DNA from: CAIWHR01 sp963823215
Lineage (GTDB): Bacteria > Pseudomonadota > Gammaproteobacteria > Burkholderiales > Casimicrobiaceae
Assembly (NCBI GenBank): GCA_963823215.1
Contig: CAWGKT010000012.1
Span: 930,001 to 994,000, forward strand
DNA: 64,000 nucleotides
Reading direction: 5' to 3'
The translations under genes were made by a program, and so were the position numbers. Shown here in pieces: positions 45,203 through 54,115 of this stretch (its first letter is position 1; each line of letters opens with the position of its first letter). The notes beneath the pieces were generated by a model, which was not told the origin of the DNA, did no database searches, and was given only the letters and a program-made list of their open reading frames with translations.

Positions 45203-46213
45203 CTAGGCCCACGGCGGCTTGCCCGTCAGCGCGAGCAATAGTCGCCGCAGCGGCAGCGCCAGCCACCAGCGCCAGCTCGCGCGGCGCGCGATCTCGCGCT
45301 GCTGGGTGTCGATATGCGCGTTGAGGCGCGCACGTTCGGCGGCCTGGCGCTCGTCGCCGTGCCGGACCACGTCGTCCTGGTGACGTTGCAGTTCAGCCAT
45401 CTGCTCCGTGAGCAGTCTGCCTTGCCGGTGGGCAGCGTCGACACCCTGCGTGACCTTCTCGTAATCGCGATAGATCCACTCATCGCGATCAGCGAGGACG
45501 GAGACAGTCGGAACGACATCGGCGATCGTCGCCGCGGCGCTGCTTGCGATCACGATGAAGTACAGCGGCCGGGAATGGCCGGGTGAAGGCGTGTCGGCGG
45601 AGGCCTCACCGACTTCGAAGATCTCGCCGCTCGCCGCGACCCGCTCGGGCCAGACGACGGAGTAGAAGCTCGGTCGTTGCCCGTACCAGGCGCTGTGCGG
45701 GAAGCGGGCATTGATCAGCGCGGCAAGTTCATCACGATAGAGTTCCCGCACGTGAAACTCGTTCGGCACGCCGCGCTTGTCGGTGTACTCGACCTTGTTC
45801 GGGCACGACAGGACGAGGAGGCCGGCAGGGCGCAGCACGCGCCGCACTTCGTCGAGGAAGGCTTCCTGTGTCGCGATGTGCTCGAGCGTTTCGAACGAGA
45901 CCACCGCGTCGAAGCTGGCGTCGGGAAATGGCAATGCCGCGCAGTCCGCCGGCCGGAACTGGAGATTGGGCATTGCTGCGTAACGGGCCCGCGCATGGTC
46001 AATCGCCGGTTGTGAAAGATCGGCGCCGGTGACGCGCGCGGCATGTTGCGCGAGGAGCGCGCTGCCGTAGCCCGTGCCGCACGCGATGTCGAGAACTTCG
46101 CGGCCAGCGACGATAGGCGCCGCGAAATGGTAGCGATGCCAGTGTTCGTACCAGATCTCGCCCGGGACGCCGGGGATGAAACGCTCGCCAGTAAATGAAA
46201 GTTCGTCGCTCAT
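45203..46213 (-). CDS. SAM-dependent methyltransferase with C-terminal coiled coil
   Basis: A 336-residue protein from the ATG at 46213. The class I methyltransferase domain occupies about residues 10-170 with VLDIACGTGYGSALLAQHAA (motif I), FPDASFDAVVSFETLEHI and RPAGLLVLSCPNK. Residues about 250-310 are rich in charged residues and Gln (LTEQMAELQRHQDDVVRHGD; ERARLNAHIDTQQREIARRA) and likely form a coiled coil, followed by a basic/hydrophobic tail. Divergent from the glycosyltransferases, it is probably part of surface polysaccharide or glycan capping. Confidence 0.78.
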   Translation of the reverse strand: MSDELSFTGERFIPGVPGEIWYEHWHRYHFAAPIVAGREVLDIACGTGYGSALLAQHAARVTGADLSQPAIDHARARYAAMPNLQFRPADCAALPFPDASFDAVVSFETLEHIATQEAFLDEVRRVLRPAGLLVLSCPNKVEYTDKRGVPNEFHVRELYRDELAALINARFPHSAWYGQRPSFYSVVWPERVAASGEIFEVGEASADTPSPGHSRPLYFIVIASSAAATIADVVPTVSVLADRDEWIYRDYEKVTQGVDAAHRQGRLLTEQMAELQRHQDDVVRHGDERQAAERARLNAHIDTQQREIARRASWRWWLALPLRRLLLALTGKPPWA

Positions 46214-46433
46214 GCTTCGGCTCGGCGCCCGCGCAACGGACGTATTGCAGCACAATGGGGGATACGGGAGCATCTTGCAAGACGCTCGCTGTTGCGGGTG
46301 CAGGCGGATGGCGCCGCGGACGTCGGCAGTCGTCGCGCCGATTTCGAAGAGGGCTGGTCCGGTAGAATGACGGTCCTGCCGCGAGCTCGAATGGGTCGGC
46401 GGGGACGGCCGAAAGAGCAACCTTGATGCCTTC

Positions 46434-48059
46434 ATGAATGAGCACGCGGAGCGGGAGCTTCAGTTCGGCATCGACCGTCTGGTGACCAGCGGGGAGCGAA
46501 TCTTCGGCTGGGGCTGGGTTGCACATCCGGTGTACGGGATTGCGGCGATCACGCTCTTGTCCCAGGGCGACGGATGGGAAAGGCGATTGCCCGTCAGTTT
46601 TGGTCTCGCCCGGGGCGACGTGGACAAGGCATTTCCAGGGTTGCGCAACGCGGGATCCGCGGGCTTCGTGGTGACCGGATACCTCCCGGGGTACCCCGTC
46701 CGGAAGTTGGCACTGGAAATCCTGTTCGACGGCGATGACGCGGCAACGCTCGACATCACCAACGTGCTGGAGGTTCACCGGACCCGCCGGCGCAAGCTGC
46801 AGCAATGGCTGTGGCTGACACGCTCCGTCTGGCGCCGGCTGAAGCGAGGCGACATACACGGCTTGCTGAACCGGGCGAAGGCACAGAATTATTTTGCGCC
46901 TGCCCTCGACGATCGGGATATCGCCGGGCAACTGCTGTCGCGTCTGGGTGCGGGGCGTGCCGTGTCCCTCGTATTCGACCACAACATGGGGGGCGGCGCG
47001 AATCAATATCGGCAAACCCTGATCGACGAGCGGCTCGCCGACGGTTCGGCCGTGCTGCTGTGCACGTATAACCTGCCGACGCTCGATTACCGGCTCACGC
47101 TTGTGCAGCCGGAGGGCGAGGAGGAAGTATTCCGGGCGGCATCGTTTCTGAGCGTGGAAGGGATTCTGGGCAGCCCCCTCGTCGAAGGGCTGTTCCTGAA
47201 CAGCCCCGTTTCGTTCGACGAACCGCTCCATTTCGCCGAATGGCTGGCTACGATGCGCGCCAGGCATCCGCAGTTGCGCCTCACGGTCGCGGTGCATGAC
47301 TATTTTGCGGTCTGTCCATCGTTCGTGCTGTTGAACGCGGATGGGCGCTACTGCGGCATACCGGACCTTGCCGAATGCGCGTCCTGCATGAAACGGCATC
47401 AGGCGAGCTATGTGCATCTGTCACCGCCGACCGAAATCGGCCCCTGGCGCGCGGTGTGGGGCCGCTGCCTGCATGTCGCCGACGAAGTGCGATGCTTTTC
47501 CAATTCGACCCGGCAGCTGCTGCAGCGCGCGTACCCGGACCTCGATGCGGGTCGCATCAGCGTCAGACCCCATCGCGTTGATTACCTGCCCGCCCGCCCG
47601 CCCAGACTCGATCACGCAGCCCCGCTGGTGGTCGGCATCATCGGCCAGATCAGCGTGCAGAAGGGAGCGCTGGTCGTCACGGAGCTGGTTGCGCAGCTCG
47701 GGCGCGACCATCCCGAGGCGAGGGTCGTCGTGATCGGGACGCTCGACGTCGCGCTCAAGTCCGATCGGCTGCGGGTGACCGGCACCTACCGGCGCGAGGA
47801 CCTGGTCGACCTGATCGAGGCCAACGGGATCAACCTGTTCTTCTTTCCGTCGATCTGCCCGGAGACCTTCTCCTACGTCACCGAGGAAATGATCCGCCTC
47901 GACGTCCCCATCGTTGCCTTCGATCTGGGCGCTCCCGGCGAGCGCTTGCGCGGCTACGGCAATGCGCGATTGTGCAGAGAGGTGAGCGCCGATGACGCGC
48001 TTGCGACGCTCGTTGCGTTCCATCGGGAGCTGGCGGCGAAGGCAATGCCGGTGGCGTAA
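46434..48059 (+). CDS. Glycosyltransferase, GT4-like, with extra N-terminal domain
   Basis: A 541-residue protein. The first 130 residues form a beta-rich module (FGIDRLVTSGERIFGWGWVA; GSAGFVVTGYLP) often found in front of glycosyltransferases that build surface glycans. The rest is a GT-B fold: SLVFDHNMGGGANQYRQTLI and ending with a donor-binding domain, VVGIIGQISVQKGALVVTEL, and LFFFPSICPETFSYVTEEMI with the retaining GT4 Glu pattern E(x)7E. The donor and acceptor sugars are not evident. First gene of a three-gene plus-strand cluster. Confidence 0.78.
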   Translation: MNEHAERELQFGIDRLVTSGERIFGWGWVAHPVYGIAAITLLSQGDGWERRLPVSFGLARGDVDKAFPGLRNAGSAGFVVTGYLPGYPVRKLALEILFDGDDAATLDITNVLEVHRTRRRKLQQWLWLTRSVWRRLKRGDIHGLLNRAKAQNYFAPALDDRDIAGQLLSRLGAGRAVSLVFDHNMGGGANQYRQTLIDERLADGSAVLLCTYNLPTLDYRLTLVQPEGEEEVFRAASFLSVEGILGSPLVEGLFLNSPVSFDEPLHFAEWLATMRARHPQLRLTVAVHDYFAVCPSFVLLNADGRYCGIPDLAECASCMKRHQASYVHLSPPTEIGPWRAVWGRCLHVADEVRCFSNSTRQLLQRAYPDLDAGRISVRPHRVDYLPARPPRLDHAAPLVVGIIGQISVQKGALVVTELVAQLGRDHPEARVVVIGTLDVALKSDRLRVTGTYRREDLVDLIEANGINLFFFPSICPETFSYVTEEMIRLDVPIVAFDLGAPGERLRGYGNARLCREVSADDALATLVAFHRELAAKAMPVA

Positions 48060-48091
48060 GATGGGCGCGCTCCCATCGTCGAGAAAGTTCC

Positions 48092-49342
48092 TTGGCTGAG
48101 GTCCTGCACATTTTCACGAGCGCGGCGGTGAATTATCTGCCGAAGGTGCGGATCCTTTGCCGCTCGCTCCGGCAGCATCATCCCGAGGCAGTCATTCATC
48201 TCGCGCTGGCCGACGAGCGCCCGCAGTGGCTGCGGGTCGAAGACGAGCCCTTCGATTCGATTCTCGGCATCGAAGCGCTCGCCATCCCCGACTGGAAGGC
48301 CTGGAGCTTCACCCACAACATCGTGGAGCTGTCCACCGCCATCAAGCCGTTCGCGCTGAAGCACCTGTTGCGGCTGCCCGGTTGCCGGGCGGTGCTGTAT
48401 TTCGATCCGGACATGGTGCTGTTTTCGCGGGTCGATGACATCCTGGCTACGCTGGAGAGCAGCAATCTGGCGCTGACGCCGCATCAGACGAAGCCCGAGG
48501 AGACGCTGGAGGCGATCGTCGACAACGAGGTCGCGAGTCTCAGGCATGGGATCTTCAACCTCGGGTTCATCGGCGTCAGGAACACGGCGGAAGGCCGGCG
48601 GTTCACCGACTGGTGGGCGGAGCGAACCTACCATCTGTGCCGGGCGGAGGTGGAGAACGGCCTCTTCACCGACCAGAAATGGGTGAATTTCGCCCCGGTC
48701 TTCTTCGACGGCGTGGCGATCATCAAGTCCTCCCGGCACAACGTCGCCACCTGGAATCTGACGACACGCCGCATGACCGGCGACTTCGGGCGCGGCTTTC
48801 AGGTCGACGGCGAGCGTCTGGGCTTCTATCATTTCACCGGTTTCGACAGCGGAGCGCATCGGATCATGGCGATCAAGAATGCCTCCGCGAGTCCGGCGGT
48901 GCAGGAGCTGATCGCGTGGTACGAGCGGGAGATCGCGGTCGCGGACCGCGATCCGATCAGCGAGTGGCCGTGGGCCTTCGGGCGCTTCGCCGACGGGACT
49001 CCCATCGGAGCCGGCCACCGCTGGTTGTATCGCGACAGTCCCGATCTGCGGCAGGCGTTTCCCGATCCCTACGCGGTGCCGGAAGAGCGGATGGGCTATC
49101 TCGGCTGGTGCAATACCGAGGGGAAGCTGAGGTACCCGGAGGTGCTCTCGGACGACGGCGCGCGCCGCTTGCCGTTCGCGGCGCGGCCAGGCTCGCGCGT
49201 TTCGTTCCCGGCGACGTTGCGTCTGTTCCTGTTGTTGCTGTCGCCCCGGAATGGCAAGGCGCTCCGCGCGCGGTGCGCGCGCGTGCTCCGGAGCGAAGGG
49301 CTGGCCGGCTTTGCCAGGCGGTTGCAGGGGCGGCGCGGATAG
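48092..49342 (+). CDS. Nucleotide-diphospho-sugar glycosyltransferase (GT-A, DxD type)
   Basis: The 416-residue protein starts at TTG 48092 (LAEVLHIFTSAAVNYLPKVR). It has the GT-A pattern of a Rossmann start followed by AVLYFDPDMVLFSRVDDIL, with the metal-binding DPD, then HGIFNLGFIGVRNTAEGRRF and FTDQKWVNFAPVFFDGVAII. The last 130 residues are mixed. It lies between the GT4 and GT2 genes on the same strand, with 32 bp before it and 8 bp after it, so it is probably part of one operon. Acceptor unknown. Confidence 0.75.
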   Translation: MAEVLHIFTSAAVNYLPKVRILCRSLRQHHPEAVIHLALADERPQWLRVEDEPFDSILGIEALAIPDWKAWSFTHNIVELSTAIKPFALKHLLRLPGCRAVLYFDPDMVLFSRVDDILATLESSNLALTPHQTKPEETLEAIVDNEVASLRHGIFNLGFIGVRNTAEGRRFTDWWAERTYHLCRAEVENGLFTDQKWVNFAPVFFDGVAIIKSSRHNVATWNLTTRRMTGDFGRGFQVDGERLGFYHFTGFDSGAHRIMAIKNASASPAVQELIAWYEREIAVADRDPISEWPWAFGRFADGTPIGAGHRWLYRDSPDLRQAFPDPYAVPEERMGYLGWCNTEGKLRYPEVLSDDGARRLPFAARPGSRVSFPATLRLFLLLLSPRNGKALRARCARVLRSEGLAGFARRLQGRRG

Positions 49343-49350
49343 AGGTGGAT

Positions 49351-50523
49351 TTGATAGACGTCATCATCCCGGTCTACAAGGGCCTGCTGCAGACGCGGCG
49401 TTGCATCGACAGCGTGCTGCGCTCGGCACAGGCGACCGCGTTCGCGATCGTGGCGGTCGACGATGCCAGCCCCGACCCCGAAATCTCCCGCCATCTGCGG
49501 GAGATGGCCGAACAGGGGCGTATAACGCTGCTGCGAAACGAGAGCAATCTCGGATTCGTCCATTCGGTCAATCGCGGCATGGCGCTGCACCCCGAGCGGG
49601 ACGTGGTGCTGCTCAACAGCGACACCGAGGTGGCAAACGACTGGCTGGACCGCCTGCGGCGCTGTGCCTGCGGGCAGCCGGATGTCGGCACCGTGACGCC
49701 GTTCTCCAACAACGCCACGATCTGCTCCTATCCGTTCAATGGTTGGACGGGGGGAGTGCCTGGCATGCTGGGCCTTGCTGCACTGGATCGTCTCTTCGCG
49801 ACGGCCAATGCAGGGCGCACGGTGGATCTGCCGACGGCCGTGGGTTTCTGCATGTACATCCGGCGCGCGTGCCTTGACCGTGTGGGATTGTTCGACGCCA
49901 GCCGCTTCGGCCGCGGCTACGGGGAGGAGAACGACTTTTGCATGCGCGCGGCCAGCGCGGGATGGCGCAACGTGCTGGCCGGCGATGTGTTCGTCTTTCA
50001 CGAGGGGGCGGTAAGTTTTTCCGACGAACGCGTGGCGTTGACGGCGAACGCCGGCAAGACGCTGGAGGACCTGTACCCCGACTATGTCCGTAGAGTGCGG
50101 GACTTCGTCGCACTTGACGAGGGCAGTGCGCTGCGCGCAGCCGTCGACCGCGCCCGCATCGCGTTTGGGGCCGACGAGCCGAGACACGTGCTTGCCGAGC
50201 GCCTAGATGAATTGGCCCTGCTGAAGGTACGGTTCTCCGAGAACGAGAAGCGCGCCGCGAAAGCCATCGCCGAGCGCGACTCGATCATCACCCAGTTGCG
50301 CAGCGGGCTCGCCTTGGCCGAGGAATTGTTGGCCGCGCGCGATGCCGCGATCCTGGAGCTCAACGGAGAAATCGCAAAATTGCGTTCGGGCTTGAGCCAC
50401 GCCGAAGCGCTTGCCTTCGCGCGGGCGCGGGAGATCGAGGAGCTGCACCGATCCTGGATCTGGAAGTGCAGGGAGTTCATGTTGCGTTTGAGATCCGGGG
50501 GGCGTCCTCCGTCTCAGGCCTGA
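49351..50523 (+). CDS. GT2-family glycosyltransferase with C-terminal coiled coil
   Basis: A 390-residue protein from TTG 49351 (LIDVIIPVYKGLLQTRRCID), chosen because GAGG lies five bases upstream. The GT-A domain has IVAVDDASPDPEISRHLREM, VVLLNSDTEVANDWLDRLR (DxD equivalent) and GRGYGEENDFCMRAASAGWR, the rhamnosyl-transferase-like motif. Residues about 285-370 are heptad-like (LKVRFSENEKRAAKAIAERD; LRSGLALAEELLAARDAAIL), a long coiled coil like that of the methyltransferase nearby, perhaps bringing the two together. Confidence 0.8.
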   Translation: MIDVIIPVYKGLLQTRRCIDSVLRSAQATAFAIVAVDDASPDPEISRHLREMAEQGRITLLRNESNLGFVHSVNRGMALHPERDVVLLNSDTEVANDWLDRLRRCACGQPDVGTVTPFSNNATICSYPFNGWTGGVPGMLGLAALDRLFATANAGRTVDLPTAVGFCMYIRRACLDRVGLFDASRFGRGYGEENDFCMRAASAGWRNVLAGDVFVFHEGAVSFSDERVALTANAGKTLEDLYPDYVRRVRDFVALDEGSALRAAVDRARIAFGADEPRHVLAERLDELALLKVRFSENEKRAAKAIAERDSIITQLRSGLALAEELLAARDAAILELNGEIAKLRSGLSHAEALAFARAREIEELHRSWIWKCREFMLRLRSGGRPPSQA

Positions 50524-50624
50524 GGACGGCTGCCGGCAGCGGGCGGTCCCCGCATCGACCCGCAACGAGCTTGCCGGGCGTCGTGTTGCACCCGGTGCCG
50601 GCGGCGCGCCCCGCCCACTTTCCT

Positions 50625-51353
50625 TTATGCGGCGGGGACGTCGACTACGCTCCGGCGCCGACGGAAGACCAGGTCCCGGACGCCGTGGCCGAGCTTCAGT
50701 CCCCGCGTCTCGAACTTGGTCAGTGGCCGGTAATCTGGCCGCGGCGCGAAGCCGGAGGCGGGGTTCTCCAGCAGCGGCTCGGCGCCAAGCGTGGCCAGGA
50801 TCTCCTGCGCGTATTCCTCCCAGTCCGTTGCGACATGGAGGCAGCCGCCCGCGGCAAGTCGAAGCGCGAGCTCGTGGACGAACCCCGGCGTCAGGAGCCG
50901 TCGCTTGTGATGCCGTTTCTTGGGCCACGGATCCGGGAAAAAGACGTGCACTCCGGCCAGCGATGCGGGGGGAATCATCGCGGCCACGACTTCGACGACG
51001 TCGTGCTGGATCACGCGGACGTTGGTGAGTCCGAGTTCGGCGACGCGCTTCAGCAGACTGCCCACGCCCGGAGAGTGCACCTCGACGCCGAGAAAGTCGT
51101 CGGCCGGTCGCGCCAGCGCGATTGCGGCCGTCGTTTCGCCCATTCCGAAGCCGATCTCGAGCACGCGCGGCGCGCGGCGGCCGAATTCGCGATCGAAGTC
51201 GATCGGGGCCGGCGTGAACGGGACGCCGAACCGCGGCAACAGCTCGTCGAGTGCGCGCCCCTGCGCGCGGGACATCCGCCCCTGTCGCAGCACGAAGCTG
51301 CGCACCGGGCGGTGCCGCAGTGTCGGGGGCGGCGAGGGCATGTCAACCACCAT
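50625..51353 (-). CDS. trmB: tRNA (guanine-N7)-methyltransferase
   Basis: A 242-residue SAM enzyme: VLEIGFGMGETTAAIALARP (SAM site), HSPGVGSLLKRVAELGLTNV, and the family-defining VFFPDPWPKKRHHKRRL and TDWEEYAQEIL, with TKFETRGLKLGHGVRDL at the C-terminus. It makes m7G46 in tRNA. The ATG 51353 is preferred, though ATG 51341 is possible. Last gene of the minus-strand sigma-thiSG-trmB run. Confidence 0.92.
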   Translation of the reverse strand: MVVDMPSPPPTLRHRPVRSFVLRQGRMSRAQGRALDELLPRFGVPFTPAPIDFDREFGRRAPRVLEIGFGMGETTAAIALARPADDFLGVEVHSPGVGSLLKRVAELGLTNVRVIQHDVVEVVAAMIPPASLAGVHVFFPDPWPKKRHHKRRLLTPGFVHELALRLAAGGCLHVATDWEEYAQEILATLGAEPLLENPASGFAPRPDYRPLTKFETRGLKLGHGVRDLVFRRRRSVVDVPAA

Positions 51354-51399
51354 CGTGACGGACCGATCTCCGGGACGGCGCGGCGGAGGACCCGGCACG

Positions 51400-52074
51400 T
51401 CAGGGCGCCTGCGCGCGGACCCAGTCGGTGTCGGCGAGCCTCCGGGAAAGACGGGCACGCGCCTGTGTTCCGGCAATCGTGTATTCGATGGTGACGGTTT
51501 CGGCATCCCTCCAGGTCGCGACGACGTCGGACCAGTTCTCCCGCGGTCGCCACGTCGCCTCCTTGTGCACGCCATCGCGCGTCACGCGCCACAACGCCAG
51601 CTCGTTGCTGCATCGGCCCGCGCAGAAATCCGCGGTCACCAGACGGGCCCGGTCCGGCGAGAGCTTCGGATCGGCGGGCAACTCCACCTTGCGGCCGGTC
51701 GTGCGCTGCAGAAGCGTGAACGTGGCGTCGTCGCCGTCCATGACGTAGAGCACGACGGCGTTGATCTCGCTCATGAAGTCCCACAGGCTGTATGAGCGGC
51801 CGCCATTGACCGCTTCGGTGTCCGTGAACGTGGCCGTGCCGGACGGATACAGCGAAACTCTGAGCGCCGACTGCTCTCGCACCGCGAGGTTGGGCAGGCG
51901 CTGCAGTTGCAACCCCTCGACCAGGCGCCCGCAATGCGCCGCGTCGTCGGCCCCGGCGCAGAGCTTCGTCAGTTCCTCCACGGTCAATGGAACGGCATGC
52001 GCGACCATGGCCAGCAATGCGGCAACGGCGAACGCGCCGTGTGCCGCGCGCCGGGCAGGTCTCGGGCCTGCCAT
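51400..52074 (-). CDS. Secreted or periplasmic protein, unrecognised
   Basis: A 224-residue protein from ATG 52074, five bases after the thiG stop. Residues 1-28 are a clear signal peptide (HGAFAVAALLAMVAHAVP). The mature part has two Cys pairs, in LCAGADDAAHCG and DFCAGRCSNELALWRV, likely disulfides in the periplasm, and a beta-rich body (RVSLYPSGTATFTDTEAVNG; ETVTIEYTIAGTQARARLSR). I cannot place it in a family. It lies between thiG and trmB on the same strand, likely cotranscribed. Confidence 0.55.
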   Translation of the reverse strand: MAGPRPARRAAHGAFAVAALLAMVAHAVPLTVEELTKLCAGADDAAHCGRLVEGLQLQRLPNLAVREQSALRVSLYPSGTATFTDTEAVNGGRSYSLWDFMSEINAVVLYVMDGDDATFTLLQRTTGRKVELPADPKLSPDRARLVTADFCAGRCSNELALWRVTRDGVHKEATWRPRENWSDVVATWRDAETVTIEYTIAGTQARARLSRRLADTDWVRAQAP

Positions 52075-52079
52075 CCGAA

Positions 52080-52892
52080 TCAGGCGATCAAGCCGGCGGT
52101 CGGCGAACTCGGGCTCGCCGCGTAGAGCTTGCGCGGCATCCGCCCCGCAAGGAAGGCCTCGCGCCCGGCTTCGACGGCGAGCTTCATCGCGCCTGCCATT
52201 CGCACCGGATCGCGCGCCGCGGCGATCGCGGTGTTCATCAGCACGCCGGCGCAACCGAGCTCCATCGCGATCGCGGCATCCGAAGCGGTGCCCACACCCG
52301 CATCGACCAGGACCGGCACCCTGGCCGCCTCGATGATGAGCTTGAGATTCCAGGGATTGAGGATGCCCATTCCCGATCCGATCAGCGAGGCGAGGGGCAT
52401 GATCGCGACACAGCCGATCGCCTCGAGCTCGCGTGCGATGATGGGGTCGTCGGACGTGTAGACCAGCACCTGGAACCCGTCGCGGACGAGCGACTGCGCG
52501 GCCTCGATCGTCGCGCGCACGTTTGGAAACAGGGTCTGCGGGTCGCCCAGTACCTCGAGCTTGACGAGCGTGTGGCCGTCGAGCAGCTCGCGCGCGAGCT
52601 GCAGCGTGCGCACGGCATCGTCGGCCGTATAACAGCCGGCGGTGTTGGGCAGATAGGTGAACTCCGACGGCGGCAGCGCGTCGAGGAGCGATGGGGTGTG
52701 CGGATCCTGGCCGATGTTCGTCCGACGAATCGCCACGGTGACGATCTGCGCCCCCGACGCGACGACCGCCGCGCGGGTCTCGGCGAAATCCCTGTACTTG
52801 CCGGTGCCAACGAGAAGGCGCGATCGGTATTCGCGGCCGGCGATGACCAACGGATCAGCCAGGGCGGACGGTGGCGTGTGCGGAGCATTCAT
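52080..52892 (-). CDS. thiG: Thiazole synthase
   Basis: A 270-residue TIM-barrel enzyme: RLLVGTGKYRDFAETRAAV, VTVAIRRTNIGQDPHTPSLL, VKLEVLGDPQTLFPNV (Schiff-base Lys), PLASLIGSGMGILNPWNL and PVLVDAGVGTASDAAIAMEL. It builds the thiazole phosphate of thiamin from deoxyxylulose 5-phosphate, dehydroglycine or iminoglycine and the ThiS thiocarboxylate. It follows thiS by 50 bp on the same strand. Confidence 0.95.
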   Translation of the reverse strand: MNAPHTPPSALADPLVIAGREYRSRLLVGTGKYRDFAETRAAVVASGAQIVTVAIRRTNIGQDPHTPSLLDALPPSEFTYLPNTAGCYTADDAVRTLQLARELLDGHTLVKLEVLGDPQTLFPNVRATIEAAQSLVRDGFQVLVYTSDDPIIARELEAIGCVAIMPLASLIGSGMGILNPWNLKLIIEAARVPVLVDAGVGTASDAAIAMELGCAGVLMNTAIAAARDPVRMAGAMKLAVEAGREAFLAGRMPRKLYAASPSSPTAGLIA

Positions 52893-52942
52893 CGCCGTGA
52901 TCTTACTCCGGTCCCGGTCAAACGCCGAGCGCGAGCAGGGCG

Positions 52943-53146
52943 TCAGCCACCTCCGACGGCGCCGACGATTTCAAGCTTATCGCCCTCGGCAACGGAGGTG
53001 TCGGCATAGCGGCTCTTCGCTACGATCACGCCGTTCCTTTCGACCGCGATCCGCTTTCCTCCGAGGGCGAGCGCGTGCACAAGTTCGGCGACGGTCCGCA
53101 CCGACGGGTCGAACGTGCGCGGGGTTCCGTTGATAGTTAAGTGCAT
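52943..53146 (-). CDS. thiS: Sulfur carrier protein ThiS
   Basis: A 67-residue ubiquitin-like protein beginning MHLTINGTPRTFDPSVRTVA and ending DKLEIVGAVGGG. The C-terminal Gly-Gly is present, although here three glycines end the chain. It carries sulfur as a thiocarboxylate for ThiG. Only 37 bp separate it from the zinc-finger gene, so no room exists for a TPP riboswitch directly before it and none was seen. Confidence 0.88.
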   Translation of the reverse strand: MHLTINGTPRTFDPSVRTVAELVHALALGGKRIAVERNGVIVAKSRYADTSVAEGDKLEIVGAVGGG

Positions 53147-53183
53147 TACGCGAGCGGCTCCGGCGAATGCTCCGGTACGGGCG

Positions 53184-53378
53184 CTACTGCCGGTATTTTT
53201 GCATTGCACTGCGCAGAAAGCGAATTTGCCGCTCGAAGCGCGTGCAGGCCGTACAAACCGACAGGTGCAGGCGCAGGAGCAGGCGTTGCCACGCGGGCAA
53301 TGCGGCGTCCTCGCGCTGCGACACGAGACGGGACGCGTCCTTGCAGGAGATGATATGACCGAGCGCGTTGCGGATCAT
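53184..53378 (-). CDS. Small zinc-finger protein, putative anti-sigma factor
   Basis: A 64-residue protein starting MIRNALGHIISCKDASRLVS. The C-terminal part has the anti-sigma zinc motif HxxxCxxC, seen as LHLSVCTACTRFERQIRFLR, with an upstream CKDASRLVSQ box as in zf-HC2 (anti-sigma) proteins. It has no membrane segment, so it would act in the cytoplasm, like small ZAS proteins. It follows the ECF sigma gene by 31 bp on the same strand. Confidence 0.7.
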   Translation of the reverse strand: MIRNALGHIISCKDASRLVSQREDAALPAWQRLLLRLHLSVCTACTRFERQIRFLRSAMQKYRQ

Positions 53379-53409
53379 GGTGAACGGATTCCGAGGGCTC
53401 CGGCCGCGC

Positions 53410-53994
53410 TCAGGCGGGCTTGCCCGCACCGGCAAACCAGTTCTGCTCGAGGCATTGGCGAAGTGCCATCCTGGCCCGGTAGAGGATGACCCACAGGTTA
53501 TTCGCGGTGATCGCCAGTTCCTTACAGATCTCGTCGGTCTCGAGTTCCATGACCTCGCGCATCATGAACACCCGGGCGGTGTTGGGGGGCAGCTTTTCGA
53601 GGCAGACCTCCATGATGTCGAGGAACTGCCGCTGGTTGAGCGCGGCCTCGGGCTCGCCCCAGTCGGCGGGCTTCGCATCCCAGTTTCCACGCCCGGTGAA
53701 CATCGCGTCGAGGTCCTCGACATCCATTTCGGACTCGATGTCTCCGAACGCCGAGGCCGCCGTCGGCTCGCGCTGCTTCCTGCGGATGGCGTCGACGATC
53801 TTGTGCTTGAGGATGCCGGTAAGCCAGGTCCGCAAGCTCGACTTGCCAGAGAAGCCGCCGCCGGACAGCGCCGCCAGCAAGGTTTCCTGCACGACGTCCT
53901 CGGCGAGCGCCTCGTCGCGCAGCTGCAGGCGCGCGACGCGGAGCAGATAGCCACGGTGAGGTCCGAGCTCGCGGGCAAATTCGTCGTGCGGCAT
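53410..53994 (-). CDS. ECF-type RNA polymerase sigma factor
   Basis: A 194-residue sigma-70-family ECF factor. Region 2 is RGYLLRVARLQLRDEALAED with VVQETLLAAL; region 4 is FLDIMEVCLEKLPPNTARVF and ANNLWVILYRARMALRQCLE. A 70-residue linker with SEMDVEDLDAM lies between. It is followed by the anti-sigma candidate and then thiSG. A 15-bp tandem repeat lies just before its start. Its regulon is unknown. Confidence 0.85.
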   Translation of the reverse strand: MPHDEFARELGPHRGYLLRVARLQLRDEALAEDVVQETLLAALSGGGFSGKSSLRTWLTGILKHKIVDAIRRKQREPTAASAFGDIESEMDVEDLDAMFTGRGNWDAKPADWGEPEAALNQRQFLDIMEVCLEKLPPNTARVFMMREVMELETDEICKELAITANNLWVILYRARMALRQCLEQNWFAGAGKPA

Positions 53995-54003
53995 CGGACG
54001 TGG

Positions 54004-54033
54004 CCAAGTGAGCGGCTCCCAAGTGAGCGGCTC
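54004..54033 (-). repeat. Perfect 15-bp tandem repeat upstream of the sigma gene
   Basis: CCAAGTGAGCGGCTC occurs twice in direct succession (54004-54018 and 54019-54033), 10 bases before the sigma factor ATG at 53994. It falls in the 5' leader or promoter of the sigma operon. Confidence 0.85.
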
Positions 54034-54084
54034 GTATGGTAGTCCAATTGTTATCCGGCCGCACGGCGCGGCAGGAAGGCGGAA

Positions 54085-54106
54085 AAGCCCGCACCTTGGC
54101 GGGCTT
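54085..54106 (-). terminator. Intrinsic terminator on the minus strand next to the tRNA-like repeat
   Basis: An 8-bp stem (54099-54106 with 54085-54092, six-base loop) is followed on the minus strand by TTTT overlapping the stem foot. It lies 9 bases beyond the CCA of the tRNA-Met-like fragment at 54116-54135, as expected for the terminator of a tRNA gene. Confidence 0.6.
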
Positions 54107-54115
54107 CCCCTGAGA

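Noticed and set aside
52893..53183. TPP riboswitch for thiSG
   Set aside because: Only 37 bp lie before thiS and the conserved CTGAGA/ACCTGA elements are absent.
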